The notes under the pieces are model-generated. The model made no database searches, was not told the DNA's origin, and saw only the letters and a program-made list of their open reading frames with translations. A stretch of DNA of 22,754 nucleotides from a virus, in IMG/VR virus record IMGVR_UViG_3300031275_000002, positions 1-22,754 of that record. The stretch is one strand, 5' to 3'. Shown piece by piece: positions 1-8,494 of the stretch; within the stretch, counting starts at the first letter, position 1, and each line of letters starts with the position of its first letter. The position numbers and the translations under genes were made by a program.

Positions 1-1775
1 CTGAATAGATTATTTTCAATCAAGAGGTCGGGACTGTCCTGGGTATCGTCGGTATAAATACCATATTCCCCATCCCAACCATCAAATCGACAATTACGAA
101 TAGTAACCTTAAAACTATCACTAACGTTACTGATAACAATAGCATTATAGGTATCCAGAGCGCTGGAAAACGCCAGCCCATCAATCACTACCTCGTGAGC
201 ATTGATTGTCATAAGATCATACCCGGTAGCATCATCCCAAAGCATAGCTTTGTTCTGCGTATCTGGTCCCGGGCCAATAATCTGTAATCCGTTAGTCGTA
301 ATCGCTACTGTATCGCCCTCATCATAATCTCCAGGTGCGATATAAATCTTATCGTTGCGTGTAGTGGCCACGGCAATAGCTTCAGAAAGAGTCTTAAATG
401 CAGTGGTCCAAGATGAACCATCCCCGCTGGAAGATATACTAGCATCAACATAATATATTCCCGCCATCCTTTCGATCCCTTGGAGGTCATCTATGCCTGC
501 GATAATTGTACCATGTTCGGCGGGTAAGGTTGTTCCTGTATCCAAGAGGATAGCATCCAAATCAACTTGGTCGGCTGTGTTTAACGTATCTACCCTATCA
601 CGAATGGCTTCCAGTGAATCCGTTGAACTATCATAGGTATTACTTCCAGCCCTATCTTTATTTAGCATATCCTGTAAGGACTTTGCCACAGGAACAGCAG
701 GAACAGCGGCAGCAAGGTCTTCGATAATGGCATCCGTGTCATCGGCTATTTCTTCTTGGCGTTCCAGTACAGAACCGTCTCGATTCGACGCTACACTTGA
801 TGTATCTACGGCATTGTCAGCACTATTTTTCCCAACAAGAGTCTCAACTTCCCAGTCCCCAACTCCAGCTTCGTTAATCGAGTTACCAATAACGAGAGCA
901 GCAGTAGCTCCTTCTATTGCGTCAGACGATGCAATTATTCTATTGTCAGATATGCGAATAAGATTATTGGAAGTGTTGTCCAAATCAATACCTTTCGCAG
1001 GATTGGCAATATCATTCCCCTTAATCCATGTTCCACCAGATAGAGTTACAGAACTTGTTACGTAAATGCCAGCGGTCGATGCGTTGATAATATTATTCTC
1101 GAAAACGCACCCAAATAAAGTAGTTCCACTATTAGCTCCGGCATATATTCCGTAGCCACCATCGGTAGTTCCACTGCTAAAAATACAATCTTTAATAACA
1201 AGTCGAGTTGCGTCATCGAGTTCTATGAATTTGCCCATGTCTGCCACATTAGTATGAAAGCGGCACTTCATAAAGGCAGAATTATTACAAATACCAATAT
1301 CGACAACTTTTCCACTGGAATCCTGCCCTTCAAAATGAATATTCTGCCAAGTACAAGCTATATGGGTAGAAACTGCAAGAGGAGTACCACTTGATGGAGC
1401 TATCATTACAGCACCTTCGGTAGAAGGAAGTCCCTGACAACTTCCCATTCCTATCACGGTACAACTATGGGGAGCAGATGTTAATTCTTCCTCATATTTT
1501 CCAGGAGCTACAAGGATATAATTATTTAAGCCCCACCATTCTCCTTGGTCTGGAGACCAGTCAATAGTAGCATTGTTTCTGGTGATAGCGTACCCTATAG
1601 TGTTATAGGGAGTTTCCCATGTTTGTCCATGAACACCATCATCAGCATCAAGAGCATTGGGACTATTTTGGTCAACAAAAAAGACATGGTTATTTGAATT
1701 TGGAAAAATCCCAAGTCCATGAAGGCTTGCCAGAGCCAACCAACCGTGTTTCTTTACTAAATCAAAAACTTTCAT
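1..1775 (-). CDS. Beta-helix surface/tail-spike-like protein, C-terminus cut by window edge
   Basis: Open minus-strand frame of at least 591 codons that runs off base 1. The ATG at 1775 is preceded by AGGAG seven bases upstream. There are two pectate-lyase-like (parallel beta-helix, DUF1565-type) modules. The first covers about residues 18-310 and opens with VFFVDQNSP, WETPYNTIGYA and ILVAPGKYEE. The second starts near residue 437 with IYYVDASI, WTTAFKTLSEAIA and IYIAPGDYDE. Between them lies a linker with an acidic helix and the pieces SLQDMLNKD, DSLEAIRDRV and DAILLDTGTTLP, a stretch I recognise from many phage virion proteins. Family knowledge suggests an extracellular, receptor- or polysaccharide-contacting structural protein at the virion surface. 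It follows the capsid gene directly, so a capsid fibre, neck appendage or tail spike are all possible. No catalytic residues were identified. Confidence 0.75.
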   Translation of the reverse strand, partial: MKVFDLVKKHGWLALASLHGLGIFPNSNNHVFFVDQNSPNALDADDGVHGQTWETPYNTIGYAITRNNATIDWSPDQGEWWGLNNYILVAPGKYEEELTSAPHSCTVIGMGSCQGLPSTEGAVMIAPSSGTPLAVSTHIACTWQNIHFEGQDSSGKVVDIGICNNSAFMKCRFHTNVADMGKFIELDDATRLVIKDCIFSSGTTDGGYGIYAGANSGTTLFGCVFENNIINASTAGIYVTSSVTLSGGTWIKGNDIANPAKGIDLDNTSNNLIRISDNRIIASSDAIEGATAALVIGNSINEAGVGDWEVETLVGKNSADNAVDTSSVASNRDGSVLERQEEIADDTDAIIEDLAAAVPAVPVAKSLQDMLNKDRAGSNTYDSSTDSLEAIRDRVDTLNTADQVDLDAILLDTGTTLPAEHGTIIAGIDDLQGIERMAGIYYVDASISSSGDGSSWTTAFKTLSEAIAVATTRNDKIYIAPGDYDEGDTVAITTNGLQIIGPGPDTQNKAMLWDDATGYDLMTINAHEVVIDGLAFSSALDTYNAIVISNVSDSFKVTIRNCRFDGWDGEYGIYTDDTQDSPDLLIENNLF

Positions 1776-1791
1776 CTCTAAACTCCTATGT

Positions 1792-1890
1792 ACTAAACTA
1801 AAAACTAAACTACTGTTAGAAATTGAATCGGGCCGGGTACTCTACCCAACCAAAACCAGAGAAGGAAAGAAAATGACGTTCCCCGGCCCG
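1792..1890. repeat. Intergenic inverted repeat and 9-bp direct repeats between capsid and beta-helix genes
   Basis: The 9-base arm CGGGCCGGG (1829-1837) pairs exactly with CCCGGCCCG (1882-1890) across a 44-base loop. Next to it ACTAAACTA occurs twice (1792-1800 and 1804-1812). On the minus-strand transcript the stem follows the capsid stop codon. It is not followed by a clear U-tract, so an mRNA 3'-end stabiliser or attenuator between two differently expressed structural genes fits better than a simple intrinsic terminator. The role is inferred. Confidence 0.45.
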
Positions 1891-1917
1891 AATATTCACT
1901 TTTACAAAGAACTAATC

Positions 1918-3483
1918 TTACCGCATTGTGGCTTCTGTCAAATTCGTGAGCTTAATTCCACGAGGGTCTGTCGGCGCTATGAGTTGGTAATACCAGAAAG
2001 GGGCCTCAAGCAAATCCTGCGGAGCACCGGTTGAACTATGTGACACCATAAATACACCCGTATGTCCACCAAGAGTTGCCAAGAACTCAAGTTCCGGCCC
2101 CATACTTGCATCCACACCACCAATTCGAGGAGGTCCATATCTCTGAATATTATTTCCTGAAAACTTCATAGCATACAGGGTCTTGCTCAGACACATAGGA
2201 CTCATAATCCACTCGAATGTTCGGCCTCCGAACTCATACGAAATCTGACTCCATCCACCTTTGAAACTCAATGCCTTGCCAGTTCTCTCATAGTTCTGCC
2301 TATTATTGTAAAGGCCTGGTTGCTGTAACCATTTTTGCTGCACACCCTGAGTTGTGATAATAGTATCCAAACTCTCACCTGGGTAAGCATCGAGATACCC
2401 ACCAATATAACCATTTATCACATCATCAGTTAGTGGGCCACTTACATCCTTAACTTGACTTTTCAAGAAACTATACAAGTCGAGGTCTAAACCACTTGCC
2501 TCGTTAACACCGCCAAGAATCTGACCGGAACTTTTTACCCAGTTGTTGATACCCCAACTATATTGAGGTCTTGCCCCAGATGTATGGCGAGTAGTCTTGG
2601 CAGCGACAATCCAGTCATTTGCAGCACCCGCGAAAGCAGCAGTACCGTACCAACCATTTGCATAAGCGGGGGTAGAGCCATCGCCGGTATCAACTGGACG
2701 CAACGTAATCTTCTTGCCAAGATAGTCTACATCAACCACAACCAACATTACATAATTAGTAGATTCGTCGTAGTTTCTTACATCGGTAGTATTCTCGTCT
2801 GTACCAGATTGCAGAACTCCATCACTATCGGCCACTATGTCGACTCTCTGGCCTTTGCAGAAATTAGCAATACGACCATATTCCTCATCAATAGTAATAA
2901 CCAGATAGTTTGTCCACGCACTATGCTGTGCTATAGCCGAAACTCTACCGAGTACCTGGCTATCGTAATTTGCACTATTTGTTACGGAATGACTAAAGAA
3001 ACTCGAAGCCTCATACAAGGCTTTCTGCTTTGCTACGGCTTTCAAATCCCGTGCCACTTTCTTCAATTGCATAGCATTGAGCATATCCAATTGTTTCCAA
3101 GCCGCCGGAATACTATAGTTACCCACAACCTTGTGAAGTCTAAGAGTTCTCTTAACTTCACCCGTATGGGGCACTTCAGTAGCGGTTGGGAAAATAGCCA
3201 AATTTGTGGCCGCGGAACCCAAAGCGAGCAACTGGGCTTGATTACCTAAAACCTCGGTCATTCCTGGGCCAAGAGGGTCGCCCGACTCAAACGAGCCAGC
3301 AGTACCAGTTGCGTAAATATGAATAACCTGATAGCCCTTCCCTAAGCCGTCTTGACTCTTTACTCCAAAAGAGGTTCTTTTAATCTTATCGAAAACCGGA
3401 GCTATTTCCGGCTCAATCTCGACAAGCATTTGAGGCAATTCTTCACGAACCAAATCGTTCAAAAGATCAATTGCTTGTGCCAT
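1918..3483 (-). CDS. Probable major capsid protein
   Basis: 521 aa. The ATG at 3483 has AAAGGA seven bases upstream. The call rests mainly on context: it lies directly after terminase, portal and an acidic scaffold-like protein, the standard head-gene order. The protein is soluble, with no signal peptide or membrane segment. Its helical start contains DLVREELPQM and EIEPEIAPVFDKI. It then has mixed alpha/beta sequence with Gly/Ser-rich stretches such as TGTAGSFESGDP and a long helix near residues 130-165 (LDMLNAMQLKKVARDLKAV), in keeping with an HK97-fold subunit. I cannot show the fold from sequence alone. At 521 residues it is long for the family, which may mean an inserted domain. An open frame on the opposite strand (2563-3249) is best read as a shadow of this gene. 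Confidence 0.75.
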   Translation of the reverse strand: MAQAIDLLNDLVREELPQMLVEIEPEIAPVFDKIKRTSFGVKSQDGLGKGYQVIHIYATGTAGSFESGDPLGPGMTEVLGNQAQLLALGSAATNLAIFPTATEVPHTGEVKRTLRLHKVVGNYSIPAAWKQLDMLNAMQLKKVARDLKAVAKQKALYEASSFFSHSVTNSANYDSQVLGRVSAIAQHSAWTNYLVITIDEEYGRIANFCKGQRVDIVADSDGVLQSGTDENTTDVRNYDESTNYVMLVVVDVDYLGKKITLRPVDTGDGSTPAYANGWYGTAAFAGAANDWIVAAKTTRHTSGARPQYSWGINNWVKSSGQILGGVNEASGLDLDLYSFLKSQVKDVSGPLTDDVINGYIGGYLDAYPGESLDTIITTQGVQQKWLQQPGLYNNRQNYERTGKALSFKGGWSQISYEFGGRTFEWIMSPMCLSKTLYAMKFSGNNIQRYGPPRIGGVDASMGPELEFLATLGGHTGVFMVSHSSTGAPQDLLEAPFWYYQLIAPTDPRGIKLTNLTEATMR

Positions 3484-3547
3484 CGAAGTATCCTTTCACT
3501 ATCGTTAATAATACATTCAAACGAATATAGCAAAAGGACTTACAATC

Positions 3548-4513
3548 TTAAGAATTAGTACCCTTGTTCCTAAGCATTTTCAGAGCCTTTTGAGTAGCTC
3601 TTGCTATGAAGTTCTCTTCATTACCGTCCTCGGCGGCACTAACTCTCTTGATTGGTTCTTCGGAGTTGACTGAGGCAGGAAAACCTGCTCCTGGCCCAAG
3701 CCCCATTGAAATGGGATACTCGTCCGGCTTACCTGGGATACCGAATTTGGTTACATAAGACCGTATCTTTTGGACACTTGCCTTCACCATATCAGCCCCA
3801 AACGGCACTCCATCCTGAATCTTCCTTAGAACATCCTCAGCTACCAAATCTTGCACTACGGCGAGACGGTCTTTCCCCTTCTCACCTATCTTAATTTTAC
3901 CAAAAATCTCATCTTTGTCAACCGCTTCGTCCGATATTTTCCTAATTTCTTTTCTTGCATCCTCGATATGCCTCTGATGCGAATAGTCGGCCACGGCCTT
4001 CAGTTGGTCTAAATCTATCCCCTGCTCCTTCAAAGCAGACTTCAACTCCTCCGCAGATAACTTCGTAGTTGTCTTGCCTTTTTGTGGTTTGTTGTCCGAA
4101 CCATCATCTTCCTTCAAATACTGTATAAACTCATCCGGGTCTAAATTCATAAGGGCAGCAAATTCCCTAACTTGTGCATCCGTTGGATTATCAGACAGGG
4201 CTTCTGTAAGCTGCATAATTCTCAGTCCACTCTCGGCGGATTTTTTCATCTCCGAGGCATCCTGGAATTTCTTATCGGCCCCAGCACTTTTCTGTGCCAA
4301 ATCCTTCATCTCATCCAACGTAACAGTTCTCTTGGTTCCATCTACGGTGAGTTCATACGTATCCTTCTTGGAATCATCTGAACCTCCACCACCGGCCTTG
4401 CTTTTGTCGTCTCCTCCAGTCACATTAGCATTATTTGCATTTCCTTTACCATCCGAATCACCATCGAACACTGCTGATATTGGTTGATACAGACTAAACA
4501 AATTTTTCCACAT
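3548..4513 (-). CDS. Probable capsid scaffolding protein
   Basis: 321 aa, ATG at 4513 with AAAGGA six bases upstream. Residues 20-50 are a low-complexity stretch rich in Gly, Asp, Asn, Lys and Ser. The rest is highly charged, helical and coiled-coil-prone, with LDEMKDLAQKSAGADKKFQD, REFAALMNLDPDEFIQYLKE, SAEELKSALKEQGIDLDQLK and an ISDEAVDKDE region. There is no cysteine, membrane segment or recognisable protease triad. The composition and the position between portal and major capsid genes are typical of scaffold proteins, which fill the procapsid and leave or are cleaved during maturation. The basic C-terminus (about residues 300-321, ATQKALKMLRNK) is where many scaffolds contact the shell. 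The assignment is by composition and context, not by a motif. Confidence 0.75.
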   Translation of the reverse strand: MWKNLFSLYQPISAVFDGDSDGKGNANNANVTGGDDKSKAGGGGSDDSKKDTYELTVDGTKRTVTLDEMKDLAQKSAGADKKFQDASEMKKSAESGLRIMQLTEALSDNPTDAQVREFAALMNLDPDEFIQYLKEDDGSDNKPQKGKTTTKLSAEELKSALKEQGIDLDQLKAVADYSHQRHIEDARKEIRKISDEAVDKDEIFGKIKIGEKGKDRLAVVQDLVAEDVLRKIQDGVPFGADMVKASVQKIRSYVTKFGIPGKPDEYPISMGLGPGAGFPASVNSEEPIKRVSAAEDGNEENFIARATQKALKMLRNKGTNS

Positions 4514-4528
4514 ATCTTTTCCTTTCTC

Positions 4529-6523
4529 TTATACGGGGGCAATTGGTGGTAGCCCCTCAAGTGATTGTTCTGCTATCTCTTCTGGAAATGGTAACTGTTC
4601 AGGAAAAGTCCCCAATCCAGTTTTATGTTCCTCATAGTGAACAGCAAATGCTTCTCTAACCTTACCATCAGCGACATAAAATTCTGGACGACTCATAAAC
4701 GCATCAAGCACACTCAAATGAATCCTGTGAACGTCTCTATCTGATACAATAACTTTCCCGGGACTTTCGCCATCCCCAAACAACAATATATTTTCAAGCA
4801 TGGCTCTACGATAATTCTGCCATTCAACCTCTAATCCCACTGGCAAATCCAATCCTTTTTTCCTAACCTCAAAGCTATACTCCTCAAGCGTTATCCTCTG
4901 TTTATCCAAGGCCTCCTTCAATTCCATTTTCATCTGTTCTTTAGACACCGGAATCTCGGAAGCAATAGTAATAGAAACCTCATCTGGATACGGGATAGCA
5001 TTTTGAGACAAACTTATAGTACCAGATTCAGTATCCAAAACTATACCGGCAAGGGAATCGTCTAAATTCGATATATTAACAACCTGTTTATCGGTCCATA
5101 TATCCTTTAGAATACGCAATAAAGCCCTATATATCCCAGATACACCCTCCGCAAGGTTCTTGGCAGTGGGGGACAGGGGCACATTGGAAACCTCATACAA
5201 CAATCCTAATCCTGCGGAGGAGTCAACCCTGCCTGGAGCTTTTCCCTGCATTAATTCTGTAGGCTGATTTGCCATCTTATCAGAAAGTCCTGCGGCTAAT
5301 TTAAGTATCTCGAATTGGGGTGCCGCCATTTTAGCAGGATATATATTCTCAGGTTTCAAATCGGGAGTTGTATAATCGGGTTCATATCTAATTCTCTTTA
5401 GACCATCTTGTCCTCTTTCCGCTTGTGGTGGAGTACCAAGCGTAGTAGGCCAAAGTTGAAATCCATATATATCGAAATCGGATACCGCTTGGAATGCACT
5501 TGATAGGGCTATTTCCATCTCATTATTAAATGGAATTTGCATATCAACAAAACTACGTCCCCAGAAACTACCAACTGTAGTATCACGAACTATTCTGATG
5601 GGCATGTGGTATTTGCTATCAGAATGGTCATGTTTATATAACTGCTCGAAAGCCGTGACGCCTGCGTATATTCCATACTCTGCGAGGAAACCGTCCGATG
5701 TCATCGTCCATATTTCGGCCATCATAGTTAAGTTCGTATGGGACTCATCTTTTTTCTGATTCCTTCCACTACCTGTACCTTGAGTAGTGGATGTCCTGAC
5801 AAAAAATCCTCCTCCTCCTGGGGCAGTAGAAACAATTCCTTCCCCAAATGAATCGGGGCCAACAGGAATATTGCCAGTAGGAAGTCGCATATCATCAACT
5901 TTTTTGTACGCCTTAGATTTGGCAGATGGTGTTATGGATAGGTTCTGTATCCATTCTTTTGGAACCCATCTCACTCTCATCAAGCCTCTAACATCTGAAG
6001 GCCCAGCGATATCTACTGGAATAGGCAATACCTCCCACGGATTTATAATTTCTATACCAAAAGAATCCCGCCCATCTACCCATAATCCAAGCCCAACGGT
6101 TCCATACATCAGAACTGGAGGACATAAATTAAGTTTTAGTGCTGCAACTTTATCTTGCGGAAATGCTGAATCTAAGGCCACCTGTGCTACACTGGCCTTT
6201 TTCATTCCATCCAAACTTATCCCAGTGCGAGTAACCTTGGGGGATAAATCAAGTGCCATAAGCCTTCCAAGTTCGGCTTTATACTTGGCTACTATTTCAT
6301 CGTACCGGAATTTCAGGATACCAGCTTCATTTAAGTATGCTATGGAAACTGTTCCAGTAGTATAGTCAAGATTGGAAAACTCGCGGTAGCCATTCATGTA
6401 TGCGTTACTAATCCACCATTTCACTGCTTGCGGGTTACGTTTGCTCTTACCTTGAGCGACCAAATCAAATATTACATTGGCTGCCTGTTTTTTATCTTCT
6501 GGTAATCTCCAAGTATACCCCAT
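4529..6523 (-). CDS. Portal protein
   Basis: 664 aa. The ATG at 6523 follows the stop of the preceding gene by one base, with GGGGG about eight bases upstream. Portal proteins form the dodecameric ring through which DNA is packed. Evidence is the position between terminase and scaffold and the sequence pattern: an N-terminal helical part (AKYKAELGRLMALD), a beta-rich middle with EIINPWEVLPIP, and a clip/stem-like stretch near residues 415-460 with DKMANQPTELMQGKAPGR and VPLSPTAKNLAEG. A long helix, YRALLRILKDIWTD, follows. Residues 225-265 hold a Gly/Ser/Thr-rich insertion that is probably a surface loop. The length is at the upper end for portals, similar to many podovirus-like forms. The C-terminus ends in an acidic and Pro-rich tail. 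Confidence 0.85.
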   Translation of the reverse strand: MGYTWRLPEDKKQAANVIFDLVAQGKSKRNPQAVKWWISNAYMNGYREFSNLDYTTGTVSIAYLNEAGILKFRYDEIVAKYKAELGRLMALDLSPKVTRTGISLDGMKKASVAQVALDSAFPQDKVAALKLNLCPPVLMYGTVGLGLWVDGRDSFGIEIINPWEVLPIPVDIAGPSDVRGLMRVRWVPKEWIQNLSITPSAKSKAYKKVDDMRLPTGNIPVGPDSFGEGIVSTAPGGGGFFVRTSTTQGTGSGRNQKKDESHTNLTMMAEIWTMTSDGFLAEYGIYAGVTAFEQLYKHDHSDSKYHMPIRIVRDTTVGSFWGRSFVDMQIPFNNEMEIALSSAFQAVSDFDIYGFQLWPTTLGTPPQAERGQDGLKRIRYEPDYTTPDLKPENIYPAKMAAPQFEILKLAAGLSDKMANQPTELMQGKAPGRVDSSAGLGLLYEVSNVPLSPTAKNLAEGVSGIYRALLRILKDIWTDKQVVNISNLDDSLAGIVLDTESGTISLSQNAIPYPDEVSITIASEIPVSKEQMKMELKEALDKQRITLEEYSFEVRKKGLDLPVGLEVEWQNYRRAMLENILLFGDGESPGKVIVSDRDVHRIHLSVLDAFMSRPEFYVADGKVREAFAVHYEEHKTGLGTFPEQLPFPEEIAEQSLEGLPPIAPV

Positions 6524-6524
6524 T

Positions 6525-6803
6525 CTACTTTACCCCCATAGTGACTGTTACACCTTTGGGTGGCTCATCTTTGACTTTATCCCCTTTAGATAATCCCCTC
6601 AGAGGCTTAACCGGTTCTTTACTCGAAGCCACTAAAGCCCTTGCCACACCATCCCCTTCTCTAGCTCCTATCATTATAAGCAATTTTTCGTTGACTTTGG
6701 TAAGTTGTTTGGAGAGATTACTGACTGCAAGAGCTAACACATATATTACCATAGCAATCAATCCAGCAAATACTATGGCAAACGGAATTAGGATGTCTTT
6801 CAT
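6525..6803 (-). CDS. Small single-span membrane protein of unknown function
   Basis: 92 aa, ATG at 6803 with AGGAG nine bases upstream. Residues 5-28 form one hydrophobic segment (IPFAIVFAGLIAMVIYVLAL). A short amphipathic, coiled-coil-like helix follows (SNLSKQLTKVNEKLLIM), then a basic, Pro-rich tail. The N-in or N-out orientation is not certain. Its place between a methyltransferase gene and the portal gene is unusual for a structural gene. The architecture would suit an inner-membrane spanin or another lysis accessory, but no partner outer-membrane spanin or lysin is visible nearby. A membrane-anchored assembly factor is equally possible. Function is not assigned. Confidence 0.6.
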   Translation of the reverse strand: MKDILIPFAIVFAGLIAMVIYVLALAVSNLSKQLTKVNEKLLIMIGAREGDGVARALVASSKEPVKPLRGLSKGDKVKDEPPKGVTVTMGVK

Positions 6804-6827
6804 ATAGACTTTCTCCTACACTATTAA

Positions 6828-8015
6828 TTATACCACAATTCCTACGGATTTCAACCTATTACGGGCGATTTCACAGTAATTTGATTCTTTTTCTATAAGA
6901 ACAAAATCACGACCTGTTTCATGGCAAGCTATTCCAGTAGTTCCAGACCCAGAAAAAGGGTCTAAAACAATCCCACCGGTTGGAGTTTTTGTCAATTTAC
7001 AAAGATACTCCATCAAAGACAAAGGTTTTACTGTAGGATGATTATTATAATCTCCTCTTTCAGATTTCGACGCTTTTGCACAATAGAAGAATCGAGAAGC
7101 ACCACCCCCCATATCTTTAGGCCATATACCTTCTTTATTCTTACTTTTTTCATCGTTAAAAAACCCAAAACCTTTTCCACCACGTTTTCCTTTTCGGGCT
7201 TGTTTAGGTTTACTTATCCCACTTTGCTCATCCAACATCTTTGCTGCTTCTTCATCGAGGATTAGATTGGCAGGCCAGCGGCCTTGAGCTTGTGCTTGTT
7301 TGCCTTGCCATTTACCTTTTGTACTTTCAACAAGAGAAAAGCTGTTATAGCCACCGTGTCGATTTATAGTTATTTGTTCTATTCCTATTCTCGCTCCATC
7401 TATGTTTAATCCGGCAATATCCCACTTTTCTGCGTTCTGTGCAAAAGTACCATCCAAAGGTTTCATCGCAACAATAATTGGTTCCCAAGAGGGTTTGAAT
7501 GCCGTGCCGTAACCATCCCAAAGTTTGGCAAGTTTTGAAACCGGCTCTAAAATCTCTCGTCCCCAATTTGTCTCTCCCGCAGGAGTCCAATTATTCCTCT
7601 TGCAAGTTTTTGGGCCTCTCCCGGCTTTCTTATAACCTGCAGGACCTTCATATTTTCCAATAACATTCTTTCTTTTCTTTCCCTTCCTTCTATCAATCGC
7701 CTTGCTAATATCCAACGATTTAGGAAACCCGCTTCCATAAAGCCACATCATACAATCCCTAATTTCCCAACCAGCATCTTCAATAGCACACGTTAGTCTA
7801 TGATGAGTACGAGTACTTCCGAATACAAGAGCAAAGGCACCTGGCTTACATACTCTTAAAAATTCTTTCCAAAACCTAACTCCAGGAATACCATAATCCC
7901 AATCTTTTCCCATAAAACTAAGGCCATAAGGAGGGTCAGTAATTATGGTGTCAAAAAAATTAGAGGAAGAATCTTTCAACACTTCAAGACAATCTCCTTC
8001 GTATAATTTCATCAT
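6828..8015 (-). CDS. Site-specific DNA methyltransferase, beta class (N6-adenine or N4-cytosine)
   Basis: 395 aa. Catalytic motif IV is at residues 26-33 (ITDPPYGL). The AdoMet-binding motif I is near the C-terminus, about residues 348-358 (LDPFSGSGTTG), followed by FVLIEKESNYCEIA. The order IV before I marks the beta class of amino-methyltransferases (PF01555), which methylate exocyclic amines of adenine or cytosine using AdoMet. The central region (residues 95-330) is probably the target-recognition part. The start is either of two adjacent ATGs at 8015 and 8012, overlapping the stop of the gene before it. No cognate endonuclease is adjacent, so an orphan enzyme that modifies phage DNA to evade host restriction is the likely role. 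The target sequence cannot be read from the protein. Confidence 0.9.
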   Translation of the reverse strand: MMKLYEGDCLEVLKDSSSNFFDTIITDPPYGLSFMGKDWDYGIPGVRFWKEFLRVCKPGAFALVFGSTRTHHRLTCAIEDAGWEIRDCMMWLYGSGFPKSLDISKAIDRRKGKKRKNVIGKYEGPAGYKKAGRGPKTCKRNNWTPAGETNWGREILEPVSKLAKLWDGYGTAFKPSWEPIIVAMKPLDGTFAQNAEKWDIAGLNIDGARIGIEQITINRHGGYNSFSLVESTKGKWQGKQAQAQGRWPANLILDEEAAKMLDEQSGISKPKQARKGKRGGKGFGFFNDEKSKNKEGIWPKDMGGGASRFFYCAKASKSERGDYNNHPTVKPLSLMEYLCKLTKTPTGGIVLDPFSGSGTTGIACHETGRDFVLIEKESNYCEIARNRLKSVGIVV

Positions 8016-8491
8016 AACTTTCTCTCAACAGTAACTACAGTATCATTATGGTCTCCATTGTGGCAGACTAGACATATTGCTACTTTCTCAAACCCCAACG
8101 TTTTGGACATTCCTTGTGAATTATACCCGAAAGAAATAACGGTAGCATGACAATTTAACACTCTAGATAATGCCCTCCTAATTCTAGTCCAGTTAGAACC
8201 AATATAATGTCCCTGATACTTTTCGTATGACTTACGTAGTGAATACGGAGGATCAAGAATTGCTGTATCAAACTTCAAATCTGTCTCATTCAAAAAATCT
8301 AGGGCATCTCCATACCAATCGGCATCCATATCTCTATTAGAATCTACCCTATACTCATCTACATTAAGTCTTGTTTTTCCTGCGAATAAATTAAGAACTT
8401 TACCCTTGCAGTTGGACTCTACCCATTTTCTCAATTTTGGCTGTTCAAATGTAAATCTTTTTGGGGGTTGAACTAAATAAGTCATTTCCAT
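8012..8491 (-). CDS. Small DPPY-motif methyltransferase-like protein
   Basis: 159 aa. It keeps a compact Rossmann methyltransferase pattern: motif I-like LNLFAGKTRL near residues 33-42, then AILDPPYSL near residues 78-86, then a conserved-looking SYEKYQGHY stretch. In this order, motif I before motif IV, it differs from the neighbouring beta-class enzyme and resembles compact phage adenine methylases. AdoMet-dependent amino-methylation of DNA is inferred. At 159 residues there is little room for a target-recognition domain, so it may need a partner or act with low specificity. The ATG at 8485 has GAGGTGAT eight bases upstream and may be the real start rather than 8491. It overlaps the next methyltransferase by four bases (ATGA), which suggests coupled translation. 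Confidence 0.75.
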   Translation of the reverse strand: MEMTYLVQPPKRFTFEQPKLRKWVESNCKGKVLNLFAGKTRLNVDEYRVDSNRDMDADWYGDALDFLNETDLKFDTAILDPPYSLRKSYEKYQGHYIGSNWTRIRRALSRVLNCHATVISFGYNSQGMSKTLGFEKVAICLVCHNGDHNDTVVTVERKL

Positions 8492-8494
8492 ATA

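Noticed and set aside
2563-3249. 228-codon plus-strand open frame
   Set aside because: It lies wholly opposite the major capsid gene, has no ribosome site or recognisable motif, and reads as a shadow.
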